Of a stretch of DNA of 33,230 bases, positions 24,438-32,537 are shown in pieces. The DNA is taken from contig CAJUBG010000040.1 in assembly GCA_910584575.1 (NCBI GenBank), forward strand, positions 1 to 33,230, in the 5' to 3' direction. The notes under the pieces were generated by a model. The model was given only the letters and a program-made list of their open reading frames with translations, had not been told where the DNA came from and searched no databases. Within the stretch, counting starts at the first letter, position 1. Every line of letters starts with the position of its first letter. The position numbers and the translations under genes are program-made. This stretch comes from an uncultured Dorea sp. Lineage in GTDB: Bacteria > Bacillota > Clostridia > Lachnospirales > Lachnospiraceae.

Positions 24438-25343
24438 CTACAAATGTACTGCGCCCACCAACTCCCTGACGTCCTCCATGTGATTCTCCTTCAGATACGC
24501 CTCAATGCCGTCTATAATCTCTAAAGTCACCGCCGGATTATGGAAATTCGCTGTCCCTACCGAAACGGCGCTTGCGCCTGCAAGCAGCATCTCAATGGCA
24601 TCCTCGGCACACGCAATCCCGCCCATGCCGATAACCGGAACCTTCACCGCCTGGGCCGCCTGATAGACCATGCGCACAGCAATGGGATGAATCGCCGGCC
24701 CTGATACGCCTCCGGTCTGGTTCGCCAGCACAAACGTTCTCCTTCGGATGTCAATCTTCATTCCGGTCAGGGTATTAATCAGCGACACCGCGTCCGCGCC
24801 GCCGGCCTCCACAGCCTTCGCCATCTCGCCAATATCCGTCACATTCGGACTTAGCTTCATAATCACCGGCTGTTTCGCATACTTCTTAACCGCCCTGGTG
24901 ATATTCTCCGCTGCCTTAGGGTTCTGCCCAAAGGCAATCCCTCCCTCCTTCACGTTGGGACAAGAGATATTAATCTCCAGCATATCCACGTCTTCATTTC
25001 CAAGCCGATCTACCACCTCACAGTAGTCCTCCTCAGACTTTCCGCATACATTGACAATTATCTTTGTATCATAATTACGGAGAAAAGGGATATCTCTCTC
25101 ACAGAACAGGTCAATCCCCGGATTCTGCAAGCCAATGGCATTCATCATTCCGCCGCAGGTTTCCGCTACCCTTGGCGTGGGATTCCCCTGCCAGGGCACA
25201 TTAGAAACCCCCTTTGTCGTCACAGCGCCAAGCCTGTTCAAATCCACATAATCCGCATATTCCGCACCAGAGCCAAAGGTTCCCGAAGCCACGGTCACTG
25301 AATTCTTCCACTCCACTCCCGCTATATTCACTGTCATATTCAT
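24438..25343 (-). CDS. pyrD: Dihydroorotate dehydrogenase B, catalytic subunit
   Basis: This 301-aa FMN enzyme oxidises dihydroorotate to orotate. It is class 1B: the catalytic base is cysteine, C128 in INISCPNVKEGG. FMN-site stretches VIMKLSPNV, VSLINTLTGM and GMGGIACAEDAIEML are present. The start overlaps the stop codon of pyrK by one base, as expected for two subunits made together. PyrK supplies FAD and an iron-sulfur cluster, so the electron acceptor is NAD. Confidence 0.97.
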   Translation of the reverse strand: MNMTVNIAGVEWKNSVTVASGTFGSGAEYADYVDLNRLGAVTTKGVSNVPWQGNPTPRVAETCGGMMNAIGLQNPGIDLFCERDIPFLRNYDTKIIVNVCGKSEEDYCEVVDRLGNEDVDMLEINISCPNVKEGGIAFGQNPKAAENITRAVKKYAKQPVIMKLSPNVTDIGEMAKAVEAGGADAVSLINTLTGMKIDIRRRTFVLANQTGGVSGPAIHPIAVRMVYQAAQAVKVPVIGMGGIACAEDAIEMLLAGASAVSVGTANFHNPAVTLEIIDGIEAYLKENHMEDVRELVGAVHL

Positions 25344-26128
25344 CAGATCTCCACCTCCGTTGCCAGAAATACAGGGCCATCCTTACAGATGCGCGTGTTG
25401 TGAACATTCGTATGATGGTCGCGCTCACTCGTACGGCAGACGCACCCAAGGCACGCCCCGATTCCGCATGCCATCCTCTCCTCCAAGGAAATATAGCATA
25501 CTATGTTTTTTTCAGCGGCATATTCCTTGATTGCCCGCAGCATAGGTGTGGGTCCGCAGGCGTAAATGATATCCGCGCTCAAGCCATTCTCACGGATAGC
25601 GTCCAATACATTGCCCTTCGTTCCCACGCTTCCGTCCTCCGTGGAAATATAAAGCTCGCCGTTTCGCTCAAACTCATTCTTTAAGAATGTCTGTTTATCC
25701 CGATAACCGGCTACAATCTGCTTCTTCCCACACACGATCTCCTTCGCAAGCTCTAAGATGGGGGGCACGCCAATCCCCCCGCCCATCAGGAACACCTTCT
25801 TCCCTTTTGCTTCATGAAGGGGAAATCCATTTCCCAACGGCCCAATCAACGAGAGCTTATCGCCTGCGCCCATCCTGGAAAACTGCTCGGTTCCCGTATT
25901 CTCGCCCGTCACACGGTACACGACCCGAAGCCTTGAATCTTCCTTATCAATCTCACAAATACTGATGGGTCTTGGAAGCAGCCTGCTTGGGTCACTGGTA
26001 TACATAGACAAAAATTGTCCAGGTTTTGCACTCTCGGCAGCCTGCGTCTCAATCCACATACTGAAAATCCCATCCGCAACAGCCTCCTGGGATACTACCT
26101 TCACAATCTCTTTCTTCCTCTCTGACAT
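25343..26128 (-). CDS. pyrK: Dihydroorotate dehydrogenase B, electron transfer subunit
   Basis: This 261-aa iron-sulfur flavoprotein passes electrons from PyrD to NAD. The FAD domain has LLPRPISICEI (residues 50-60), the NAD domain has VFLMGGGIGVPPIL and IYACGPTPML, and the C-terminal 2Fe-2S ligands follow the pattern C221-x4-C226-x2-C229 ... C248. The length is normal. It lies 85 bp after pyrF with AGGAGAG before its ATG and is coupled to pyrD. Confidence 0.97.
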   Translation of the reverse strand: MSERKKEIVKVVSQEAVADGIFSMWIETQAAESAKPGQFLSMYTSDPSRLLPRPISICEIDKEDSRLRVVYRVTGENTGTEQFSRMGAGDKLSLIGPLGNGFPLHEAKGKKVFLMGGGIGVPPILELAKEIVCGKKQIVAGYRDKQTFLKNEFERNGELYISTEDGSVGTKGNVLDAIRENGLSADIIYACGPTPMLRAIKEYAAEKNIVCYISLEERMACGIGACLGCVCRTSERDHHTNVHNTRICKDGPVFLATEVEI

Positions 26129-26213
26129 CGCTATCTCTCCTACTTATAAGCCAATCTCAAATTCCTGTCCATTGCCTGGCTGTGACACATATCCTTCTCT
26201 CCACGCAAAAGTT

Positions 26214-27140
26214 TTATCGGAGGTTAAGAGCCTCCCTGATATCTGCGGCCATATCCTCAACTGCTGCCCTCGCAGCTTCCGCAAATGCTTCCTCCCCGTA
26301 CCGTCCATACTTCTCCTGCTTATAGGCCGCAATAATCCCACGTGAGGAATTTACGATAGCGCCCAGTCCATCCTCATTAAAGAAATGTACCAGATCCTTG
26401 CCTTTTCCGCCCTGGGCGCCGTATCCCGGCACAAGAATATAAGCCTTGGGCATGACTCTCCTAAGAACCTTTCCCATCTCCGGATAGGTGGCGCCCACGA
26501 CTGCGCCCACGTAACTGTATTCGTCTCCCATCAGCTCGTCTCCCCAGGCGGCGACCTTCTCGCCCACCAGCTCATATAACGGCCTTCCGTCAACCATCTG
26601 ATCCTGAAATTCTCCACTGGACGGGTTCGACGTCTTCACCAGCACAAAGATTCCCTTCTTTTCCTCCTTGCATATTTTCATAAAAGGGGCCACTCCGTCA
26701 GAACCCAGATATGGATTCACCGTAGCAAAATCCTCTCCAAAAGGCAGGTAGGACTTACCTCCAACCTGGACGTGTCCTAAATGGGCGACTGCATAGGCCG
26801 CTGAGGTAGAGCCGATATCTCCCCGCTTAACGTCCCCGATTACCACCAGCCCCTTTTCCTTACAGTAATCCACCGTCTTTTTAAACGCCTCAAGCCCCGC
26901 AATCCCAAACTGCTCGTACATGGCAATCTGAGGCTTCACCGCCGGAATCAGATCACACGTCGCGTCAACAATCGCCTTATTAAACTGCCAGATTGCTTCC
27001 GCCGCGCCCTCAAGCGTATCCCCCAATTCCTGAAAAGCCTTGTCCTGCAAATGCTTCGGCACATAGTTAAGCATGGGGTCCAGACCTACGACAATGGGAG
27101 CCTTTGTCTTTCTGATATTTGCTACTAATTGATTAATCAT
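26214..27140 (-). CDS. pyrF: Orotidine 5'-phosphate decarboxylase, type 2
   Basis: This 308-aa enzyme decarboxylates OMP to UMP, the last step of the pathway. The stretches IVVGLDPML and VIGDVKRGDIGSTSAAYA mark the long type 2 form, which is about 70 residues longer than the E. coli-type enzyme. LVPGYGAQGGKG is the phosphate-binding end. AGGAGGAAAA precedes the ATG; the gap to pyrC is 18 bp. Confidence 0.97.
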   Translation of the reverse strand: MINQLVANIRKTKAPIVVGLDPMLNYVPKHLQDKAFQELGDTLEGAAEAIWQFNKAIVDATCDLIPAVKPQIAMYEQFGIAGLEAFKKTVDYCKEKGLVVIGDVKRGDIGSTSAAYAVAHLGHVQVGGKSYLPFGEDFATVNPYLGSDGVAPFMKICKEEKKGIFVLVKTSNPSSGEFQDQMVDGRPLYELVGEKVAAWGDELMGDEYSYVGAVVGATYPEMGKVLRRVMPKAYILVPGYGAQGGKGKDLVHFFNEDGLGAIVNSSRGIIAAYKQEKYGRYGEEAFAEAARAAVEDMAADIREALNLR

Positions 27141-27158
27141 ATTCTTTTCCTCCTGTCT

Positions 27159-28451
27159 TTACATACCGCCCGACAACGTATCATATACAATCTTACCGTC
27201 CACAAGGGTACAGACAACCTCGCCCGTCACTTCAAATCCGTCAAAAGGCGTATTCCTCCCCTTAGAAACAAAGGTATTCTTATCAATCTTATAGTTCCTC
27301 GACGGATCAAAAATCACAACGTCCGCCGCCTTTCCTTCTGAAACGCTTCCTCTGTCCTCAAGGCCCAAAAGCTTCGCCGGATTGCTGCTCATCTTCTCCG
27401 CCATATCCATCATACTCAGAACCCCTGTCTTTACCAATGAGGTAAATGTAAGGGCAGCGGAGGTCTCAAGCCCTACAATTCCAAATGCCGCCTCTGCCAT
27501 AGACTTGTCCTTTTCCTCCCTAGCATGAGGCGCATGGTCCGTAGCAATCACATCCATCACACCGTCCTTTAAGCCCTGGCGCAAAGCCTCCACATCTGCC
27601 TTACTGCGAAGGGGCGGATTCATCTTGTAATTCCCGTCATCCTCTTTGATATCGTCTGAGGTTAAGATAAAATGATGCGGACACACCTCCGCTGTCACAG
27701 GAAGCCCCTCCTCCTTTGCCAGACGCACCATCTTCACACTGTCCGCCGTGGAACAGTGGCAGAGATGAAGCTTAACGCCCGTCTCCTTGGAAAGCAAGAT
27801 ATCCCTGGCTGTAATCACATCCTCCACAGAATTGGTGATTCCCCTAAGTCCAAGCCGTTTGGCATTCTTATCTGCATTCATCACCCCATGCTCAACAAGG
27901 GTCTGATCCTCACAGTGGGCAAATACCACAATACCGCAATCCCTGGCAGCCTTCATCCCCTGACGGTATAAAGACGCGTTCATCACGGACTTGCCGTCCT
28001 CGCTGATCCCATGGCAGCCTGCCCTGGCCATTTCTTCGATATCCGCCAGTTCTTCGCCTTTTTGGCCCTTCGTGACCGCCCCCAACTGGATTACATGGGT
28101 AAGGGACTCTCCCTTAGCACGCTCATGGACTCTTGAAACCTTCTCCCCGTCGTCTATGACAGGCTTCGTATTCGGCATGGCGCACACAGTCGTCACACCG
28201 CCCTTAACCGCCGCCCTTCCCCCTGTTGCCAGAGTCTCCTTGTATTCCAGACCCGGATCTCTGAAATGCACATGCAGGTCAATAAAGCCCGGCAGCACAT
28301 AACATCCCCTTGCATCAAGGAGACGTTCCGCATCTTCATCTATGTGTTCTGCAACCTTTTCGATTCTCCCATTCTTAATCAGCACATCGTAACAGCCGTC
28401 CATTCTCGTAAGCGGGTCAACCACGTGCCCGTTCTGAATTAAAATCGTCAT
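27159..28451 (-). CDS. pyrC: Dihydroorotase, class I
   Basis: This 430-aa zinc amidohydrolase makes dihydroorotate from carbamoyl aspartate. Metal-binding H60 and H62 lie in DLHVHFRDPG, and the second site includes FAHCEDQ, CHCST and ATDHAPH. The start at 28451 (MTILIQNGHVVDP) was chosen over the longer frame, because AAAGGA lies upstream and relatives begin there. It heads pyrC-pyrF-pyrK-pyrD. No pyrB, pyrI, carA or carB lies in the window, so the first two steps must be encoded elsewhere. Confidence 0.97.
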   Translation of the reverse strand: MTILIQNGHVVDPLTRMDGCYDVLIKNGRIEKVAEHIDEDAERLLDARGCYVLPGFIDLHVHFRDPGLEYKETLATGGRAAVKGGVTTVCAMPNTKPVIDDGEKVSRVHERAKGESLTHVIQLGAVTKGQKGEELADIEEMARAGCHGISEDGKSVMNASLYRQGMKAARDCGIVVFAHCEDQTLVEHGVMNADKNAKRLGLRGITNSVEDVITARDILLSKETGVKLHLCHCSTADSVKMVRLAKEEGLPVTAEVCPHHFILTSDDIKEDDGNYKMNPPLRSKADVEALRQGLKDGVMDVIATDHAPHAREEKDKSMAEAAFGIVGLETSAALTFTSLVKTGVLSMMDMAEKMSSNPAKLLGLEDRGSVSEGKAADVVIFDPSRNYKIDKNTFVSKGRNTPFDGFEVTGEVVCTLVDGKIVYDTLSGGM

Positions 28452-28472
28452 ATCCCATGTCCTTTCTTTCAT

Positions 28473-28502
28473 ATTGTATCCTATTTTATCATATGGGGAC
28501 AA
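28473..28502 (-). promoter_or_regulatory. Candidate promoter for pyrC-F-K-D
   Basis: On the minus strand the sequence reads TTGTCC (28502-28497), an 18-bp spacer, then TACAAT (28478-28473). The -35 is moderate and begins inside the T-tract of the preceding terminator. The leader is only about 15-20 nt, so there is no room for a PyrR-type attenuator. Confidence 0.5.
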
Positions 28503-28529
28503 AAAAGGGAATGATAAATCTCATTCCCT
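28501..28529 (-). terminator. Strong terminator after the S41 protease gene
   Basis: On the minus strand AGGGAATGA and TCATTCCCT (perfect 9-bp stem, 6-nt loop; 28506-28514 and 28521-28529) are followed by a run of T (28505-28501). It ends the ftsE-ftsX-M23-S41 unit 9 bp after the last stop codon and separates it from pyrC. Confidence 0.9.
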
Positions 28530-28537
28530 GCAATAAC

Positions 28538-29707
28538 CTACATTTTCTCCCGCAGAACCTCCATGGCTTTCTCAAGCTGGTTATCTGCCTCTGGGTTTTC
28601 TTCGTTCTTCTCGTACTCAACCTCCACATCCGGCGTAATTCCCTTGCCGTGGATATTTCTCCCATTCGGCGTAAAATACTCCGCAATCGTCAGCTTCACA
28701 CTGGTACCGTCCTTCAAATCAAAAATCTGCTGCACGACTCCCTTGCCATAAGACTGAGTCCCCACAATGGTTCCGGTGCCATGGTCCTGAATTGCGCCCG
28801 CATAGATTTCCGACGCGCTGGCGCTGTTTCCATTCATCAGCACCGCCAACGGAAGGTTGAACTGATGCGCGTCGTCTGAACGCTCCTCCTCTTTATTTCC
28901 CGCCTTATCCTTCGTGTAGACAATCAGTCCCTCCGGAAGCATGAGATCCAGGATCTTACACACTGTATTATAATTCCCGCCGGGATTATTCCGAAGATCC
29001 ACCACCAGACTACTCATTCCCTGGCTCTCCAGATCCTCAAGAGCCTGCTGATACTGGTCAAAGGTCACAAGATCGAATTCGGATATAGCTATATAGCCGA
29101 TCCCGTCCTCCAACATTCTGTGCGCCACTGTCTGCGCCTGAATCGTATTTCTCACAGCCGTAACCGTAATCTCCTCATGGTCGTCACCACGATATACGGT
29201 AAGGCTTACCTTTGTTCCCTTATCCCCCTTGATATGAGTCACCACTTCTGACAGGTCCATGCCCGTCACCTCAATGTCCTCTACTTTATACAGGATATCG
29301 TTGTCCTTTAAGCCTGCCTCCATGGCAGGTGAGCCTTCATAGATTCGCACCAGAGTCACGATGCCTGTATTGATATCCTGGCTGAGCACAGCGCCGATTC
29401 CGTCATACTCTCCCTCGGTTGTCTCAATCATCGCCCTTGTCTCGTCTTTGTCGTAGTACACGGAATAAGGATCGTCAAGCCCGCTTACAAAGCCCTTGTA
29501 AATGCCTTCTTTTAAATCCTCCTCCTCGAAGTCTCCCAGATATGTCTGGTCAATCAGTTTCTTAAGCGTCCCAAGCTTTCCGGACGCATCACTGGAAACA
29601 TTGTCGCGGCTGTATGCCTTCAACCCGCAGGACATAAGCCCCGCAACCAATAATATAGCAAGGGCGCCGCAAAGCGCCCCCTGCATGAAACTCTTTTTAT
29701 TCTTCAT
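28538..29707 (-). CDS. S41-family C-terminal processing protease (CtpA-like)
   Basis: This 389-aa exported serine protease has a hydrophobic N-terminal segment (about 8-26) as anchor. It ends in MSCG, a poor lipobox. A PDZ domain (about 95-185) and the S41 catalytic domain follow. The SASASE block (295-300) holds the likely catalytic S297, and K322 in QSYGKG is the lysine of the Ser-Lys dyad. Relatives trim or degrade cell-envelope proteins; in Bacillus and Gram-negative bacteria some act on cell-wall hydrolases. Here it follows a coiled-coil M23 hydrolase by 59 bp, which makes that hydrolase or FtsX-linked proteins plausible substrates. That is inference from gene order. Confidence 0.93.
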   Translation of the reverse strand: MKNKKSFMQGALCGALAILLVAGLMSCGLKAYSRDNVSSDASGKLGTLKKLIDQTYLGDFEEEDLKEGIYKGFVSGLDDPYSVYYDKDETRAMIETTEGEYDGIGAVLSQDINTGIVTLVRIYEGSPAMEAGLKDNDILYKVEDIEVTGMDLSEVVTHIKGDKGTKVSLTVYRGDDHEEITVTAVRNTIQAQTVAHRMLEDGIGYIAISEFDLVTFDQYQQALEDLESQGMSSLVVDLRNNPGGNYNTVCKILDLMLPEGLIVYTKDKAGNKEEERSDDAHQFNLPLAVLMNGNSASASEIYAGAIQDHGTGTIVGTQSYGKGVVQQIFDLKDGTSVKLTIAEYFTPNGRNIHGKGITPDVEVEYEKNEENPEADNQLEKAMEVLREKM

Positions 29708-29766
29708 CTGCCCTCAACCTTTTTCATTTTACAAGCCGTTCAGTCCAAGATGCCAGCCGGAAATTC

Positions 29767-30906
29767 CTACAAATAGTTACGCGGATTCACCGGCGTACCG
29801 TTCTGCATAACCTGGAAATGCAGATGTGGCCCCGTGGACTGTCCGGTAGATCCTACTGCCGCAATATTCTGCCCTTTGCTCACCGTCTGCCCCTCCGACA
29901 CATACAGCGCGCTCGCATGCATATAGTAAGTCTGCAATCCGTTGCCGTGATTAATCACGACCCAATTTCCTGCGCTGTTACTGTATCTGGCAGTCGTAAC
30001 CGTTCCGGCTGCCGCCGCATAGATAGGCGTTCCCGTAGGCGCCGCCAAATCCATTCCCTTGTGGTTTGTGCTGGCGCCTGCAAGGGGCGCCTCGCGATAT
30101 CCGAATTCACTGGAAACCCTGGAATATCCGGGACAGGGATGGGTAAACATTCCATTTCCCGATACCACAGCGGCGCCAGCGCCTCCGCTTACATTGGCAC
30201 TGGCATTCGCCTGGGCTTTGGCAAGCCTCGCCAACTCCTCCTGCTTGCGCGCCGCCGCTTCCGCCGCTTCTTTTAACTGCTTAAGCCTCTCCTGAGTCGC
30301 GCCTAAGTCCGCGCTGATCTTCTTAAGCTCCTCCTCCTTGCCCGCAACCAGCTCATTAAGCTCATCCTGCTTGGCAATCAGGCTGTCCTGCATGGTTTCA
30401 AGCTCTGCATACTCCGTCTTCAGCATTTCCTCCTGCTCGGCAACCGCCTCGACAATCTGCTGGAACTCTGTCAGCATATTTCGGTCATACTGGGAGATGG
30501 TCGTAATGTACTCCGCATTGTTCAGGAACTCCCCAATACTCTTGGACTCGCACAGAATCTCAATAAACTGCGAATTCCCATTCTCATACATGTACTTTAT
30601 CCGCTTCTTCATGCTCTCATACTGGTCATTCTCGTCAATCTTCGCCTGAACCAGTTCTTCCTCCTTCTCGCGGACCTCAATCTCCTTTGCCTCGATCTTC
30701 GCCTTCGTCTCATCCATCTCTGTAAGAATCTCATTCAACTGATTCTCAAGAGACTCCTTCTCCCCTTCTGCCGCCTTCTTCTGATCCTCCAACTCCTTGG
30801 CCTTTTTCTCCGTCTCACTGATCTCTGACGCATCAGCGCTGACCGCCATTCCAAAACAAAGCATGAATACCAAAAGAATACTGACAACCTTCTTTCTAAG
30901 TATCAT
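29767..30906 (-). CDS. Secreted coiled-coil M23 peptidase (EnvC/CwlO-like partner of FtsEX)
   Basis: This 379-aa cell-wall peptidase has a signal peptide (about 1-26, ending AVSADA). A long coiled coil follows (about 27-240, rich in E, K, Q and L), then a low-complexity alanine- and serine-rich linker. The C-terminal LytM/M23 domain has zinc ligands H282, D286 (NHKGMD) and H363, with catalytic H330 and H361 (HLHF). All five residues are present, so the hydrolase is predicted to be active, unlike E. coli EnvC, which is degenerate. FtsX normally recruits and activates such coiled-coil proteins. It lies 30 bp after ftsX, which supports that pairing. Confidence 0.93.
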   Translation of the reverse strand: MILRKKVVSILLVFMLCFGMAVSADASEISETEKKAKELEDQKKAAEGEKESLENQLNEILTEMDETKAKIEAKEIEVREKEEELVQAKIDENDQYESMKKRIKYMYENGNSQFIEILCESKSIGEFLNNAEYITTISQYDRNMLTEFQQIVEAVAEQEEMLKTEYAELETMQDSLIAKQDELNELVAGKEEELKKISADLGATQERLKQLKEAAEAAARKQEELARLAKAQANASANVSGGAGAAVVSGNGMFTHPCPGYSRVSSEFGYREAPLAGASTNHKGMDLAAPTGTPIYAAAAGTVTTARYSNSAGNWVVINHGNGLQTYYMHASALYVSEGQTVSKGQNIAAVGSTGQSTGPHLHFQVMQNGTPVNPRNYL

Positions 30907-30936
30907 ATGTCCCCTCCAATTATTTTATACATGGTC

Positions 30937-31845
30937 TTATACCTTCAAATGCTTACGGATCGTAAAGAAGCTTCCTACAAAACCGATTCCCACTCCAAGC
31001 GCAATCCCTACTGGAAGCAGCGTCTTGTACACGTCAAACACCGGAAGGAAATCCACGATATTGTTCAGAAGGCTGAACTTTGTCATAATATATGTAACCG
31101 CCTTGTCATACATAAAATACAAAAGTACAAGAGGGATCACAGCCCCGACTACACCGATGAGCAGACCCTCGATGACGAAGGGCGCTCTTACGAACCCGTC
31201 CTTCGCACCAATATATTTCATAATCGCAATCTCCTCACGCCTTACCGTTATACCCATGGTAACCGTATTGCTAATCAGGAATACCGATACGGCAAGCAGA
31301 ATCGCAATGATTGTAACGGAAACGTAACCCACCAGCTTATTCACACTGGTCAATGTCTTAGCAACAATATCCGACTTATTCACCTTGCGCACACCCTGAA
31401 GGCTCTTGGCGAATTCAACCACCTCCTTCTGCTTCGATACGTCCGCCATATAGACCTCGTAGTTGTCTGAATTGCCAAGAGGATTATCAGACTTAAAGCC
31501 GTCTGCAAGGTCTACTGATTCTTTGAAATAATCGTCCTTAAAAGTCTCCCACGCCTTCTCGGCGCTGACATAGTTCACCTCCAGGACGCCCTCCGCACTC
31601 CTTAGCTGTTCACCAATCTTGTCCTTTGCGGCCTGTGTCGTCTCCTCATTAAAAAATACGGTAATGGCAACCCCTTCCTCCGCCTTCTTCACAATGTAGT
31701 TAAAATTCACCACAATGGAAAAGAACAAGCCGAACAGGAAGATACATGCCGACATAGTCGCAATGGACGCTATGGAAAACATCTTATTCCTTCCTATGTT
31801 CTTAACCCCTTGCTTCATAGAATATCCAAATGTACTAATTCTCAT
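30937..31845 (-). CDS. ftsX: Cell-division ABC transporter permease FtsX
   Basis: This 302-aa membrane partner of FtsE has one N-terminal membrane segment (about 22-45), an extracytoplasmic domain (about 46-165), then three membrane segments in the C-terminal FtsX domain (GITVRREEIAIMKYIGA is typical). It regulates cell-wall hydrolysis at division or elongation sites rather than moving a substrate. The start is the ATG at 31845 with AAGGTGG eight bases upstream; the GTG at 31857 lies inside the ribosome site. It overlaps the end of ftsE by 11 bp. Confidence 0.96.
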   Translation of the reverse strand: MRISTFGYSMKQGVKNIGRNKMFSIASIATMSACIFLFGLFFSIVVNFNYIVKKAEEGVAITVFFNEETTQAAKDKIGEQLRSAEGVLEVNYVSAEKAWETFKDDYFKESVDLADGFKSDNPLGNSDNYEVYMADVSKQKEVVEFAKSLQGVRKVNKSDIVAKTLTSVNKLVGYVSVTIIAILLAVSVFLISNTVTMGITVRREEIAIMKYIGAKDGFVRAPFVIEGLLIGVVGAVIPLVLLYFMYDKAVTYIMTKFSLLNNIVDFLPVFDVYKTLLPVGIALGVGIGFVGSFFTIRKHLKV

Positions 31846-32521
31846 TTTTATACCCACCTTTTTTCTCGTCGCTTACAATGACTCCCTTTTTCATTGTAAC
31901 AACACGCTTCTTCATTGCGTTCACAATCTCCTGGTTATGTGTAACAACCAGCACCGTCGTCCCTCTGTCGTTGGCCTCCTCCAGAAGCTTCATAATCTCC
32001 CATGAATTGGTCGGATCCAGGTTACCTGTCGGCTCGTCCGCCAGAAGAAGGGCCGGCTCATTCACGATAGCCCTGGCAATGGCAACCCTCTGCTGCTCAC
32101 CTCCTGACAACTCCTTTGGAAACGACTTATATTTCTGTGCAAGACCCACCAGTGACAGCGCCGCCGGAACCTTCTTCTTGATAATCCTGGTCGGCGTCTC
32201 CGTAACGCGCTGTGCAAATGCAATATTATCGTAAATGTTCCTGTCCTTCAAAAGCCGGAAGTCCTGGAACACAACCCCGATCCCCCTGCGGTACATAGGA
32301 ATCTTCCGCCGCTTCATCCGGTTTAAGTTCTGCCCGTTGACAATAATCGTGCCGGACGTAGGCGCAAGCTCTTTCATAATCAGGCGGATCAGCGTTGACT
32401 TACCGGAACCGCTGTCCCCCACGATAAATACAAATTCACCCTGCTCCACCTTAAGATTCACACCATTTAAGGCTGCAACCCCTTTTGAGTATTCTTTCGT
32501 TACTTCTCTTAATTCAATCAT
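31835..32521 (-). CDS. ftsE: Cell-division ABC transporter ATPase FtsE
   Basis: This 228-aa ATPase of the FtsEX complex has Walker A GDSGSGKST (35-43), signature LSGGEQQR (138-145), Walker B LLLADEP with E163, the D-loop NLDPTN and the H-loop VVTHN. N-terminal IELREVTKEYSKGVAALNGV is typical of FtsE. The length is normal. AGGAGGAAA lies just before the ATG. It follows the CdaR-type regulator by 16 bp and overlaps ftsX. Confidence 0.96.
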   Translation of the reverse strand: MIELREVTKEYSKGVAALNGVNLKVEQGEFVFIVGDSGSGKSTLIRLIMKELAPTSGTIIVNGQNLNRMKRRKIPMYRRGIGVVFQDFRLLKDRNIYDNIAFAQRVTETPTRIIKKKVPAALSLVGLAQKYKSFPKELSGGEQQRVAIARAIVNEPALLLADEPTGNLDPTNSWEIMKLLEEANDRGTTVLVVTHNQEIVNAMKKRVVTMKKGVIVSDEKKGGYKNEN

Positions 32522-32537
32522 ACTTTCCTCCTGGTGA

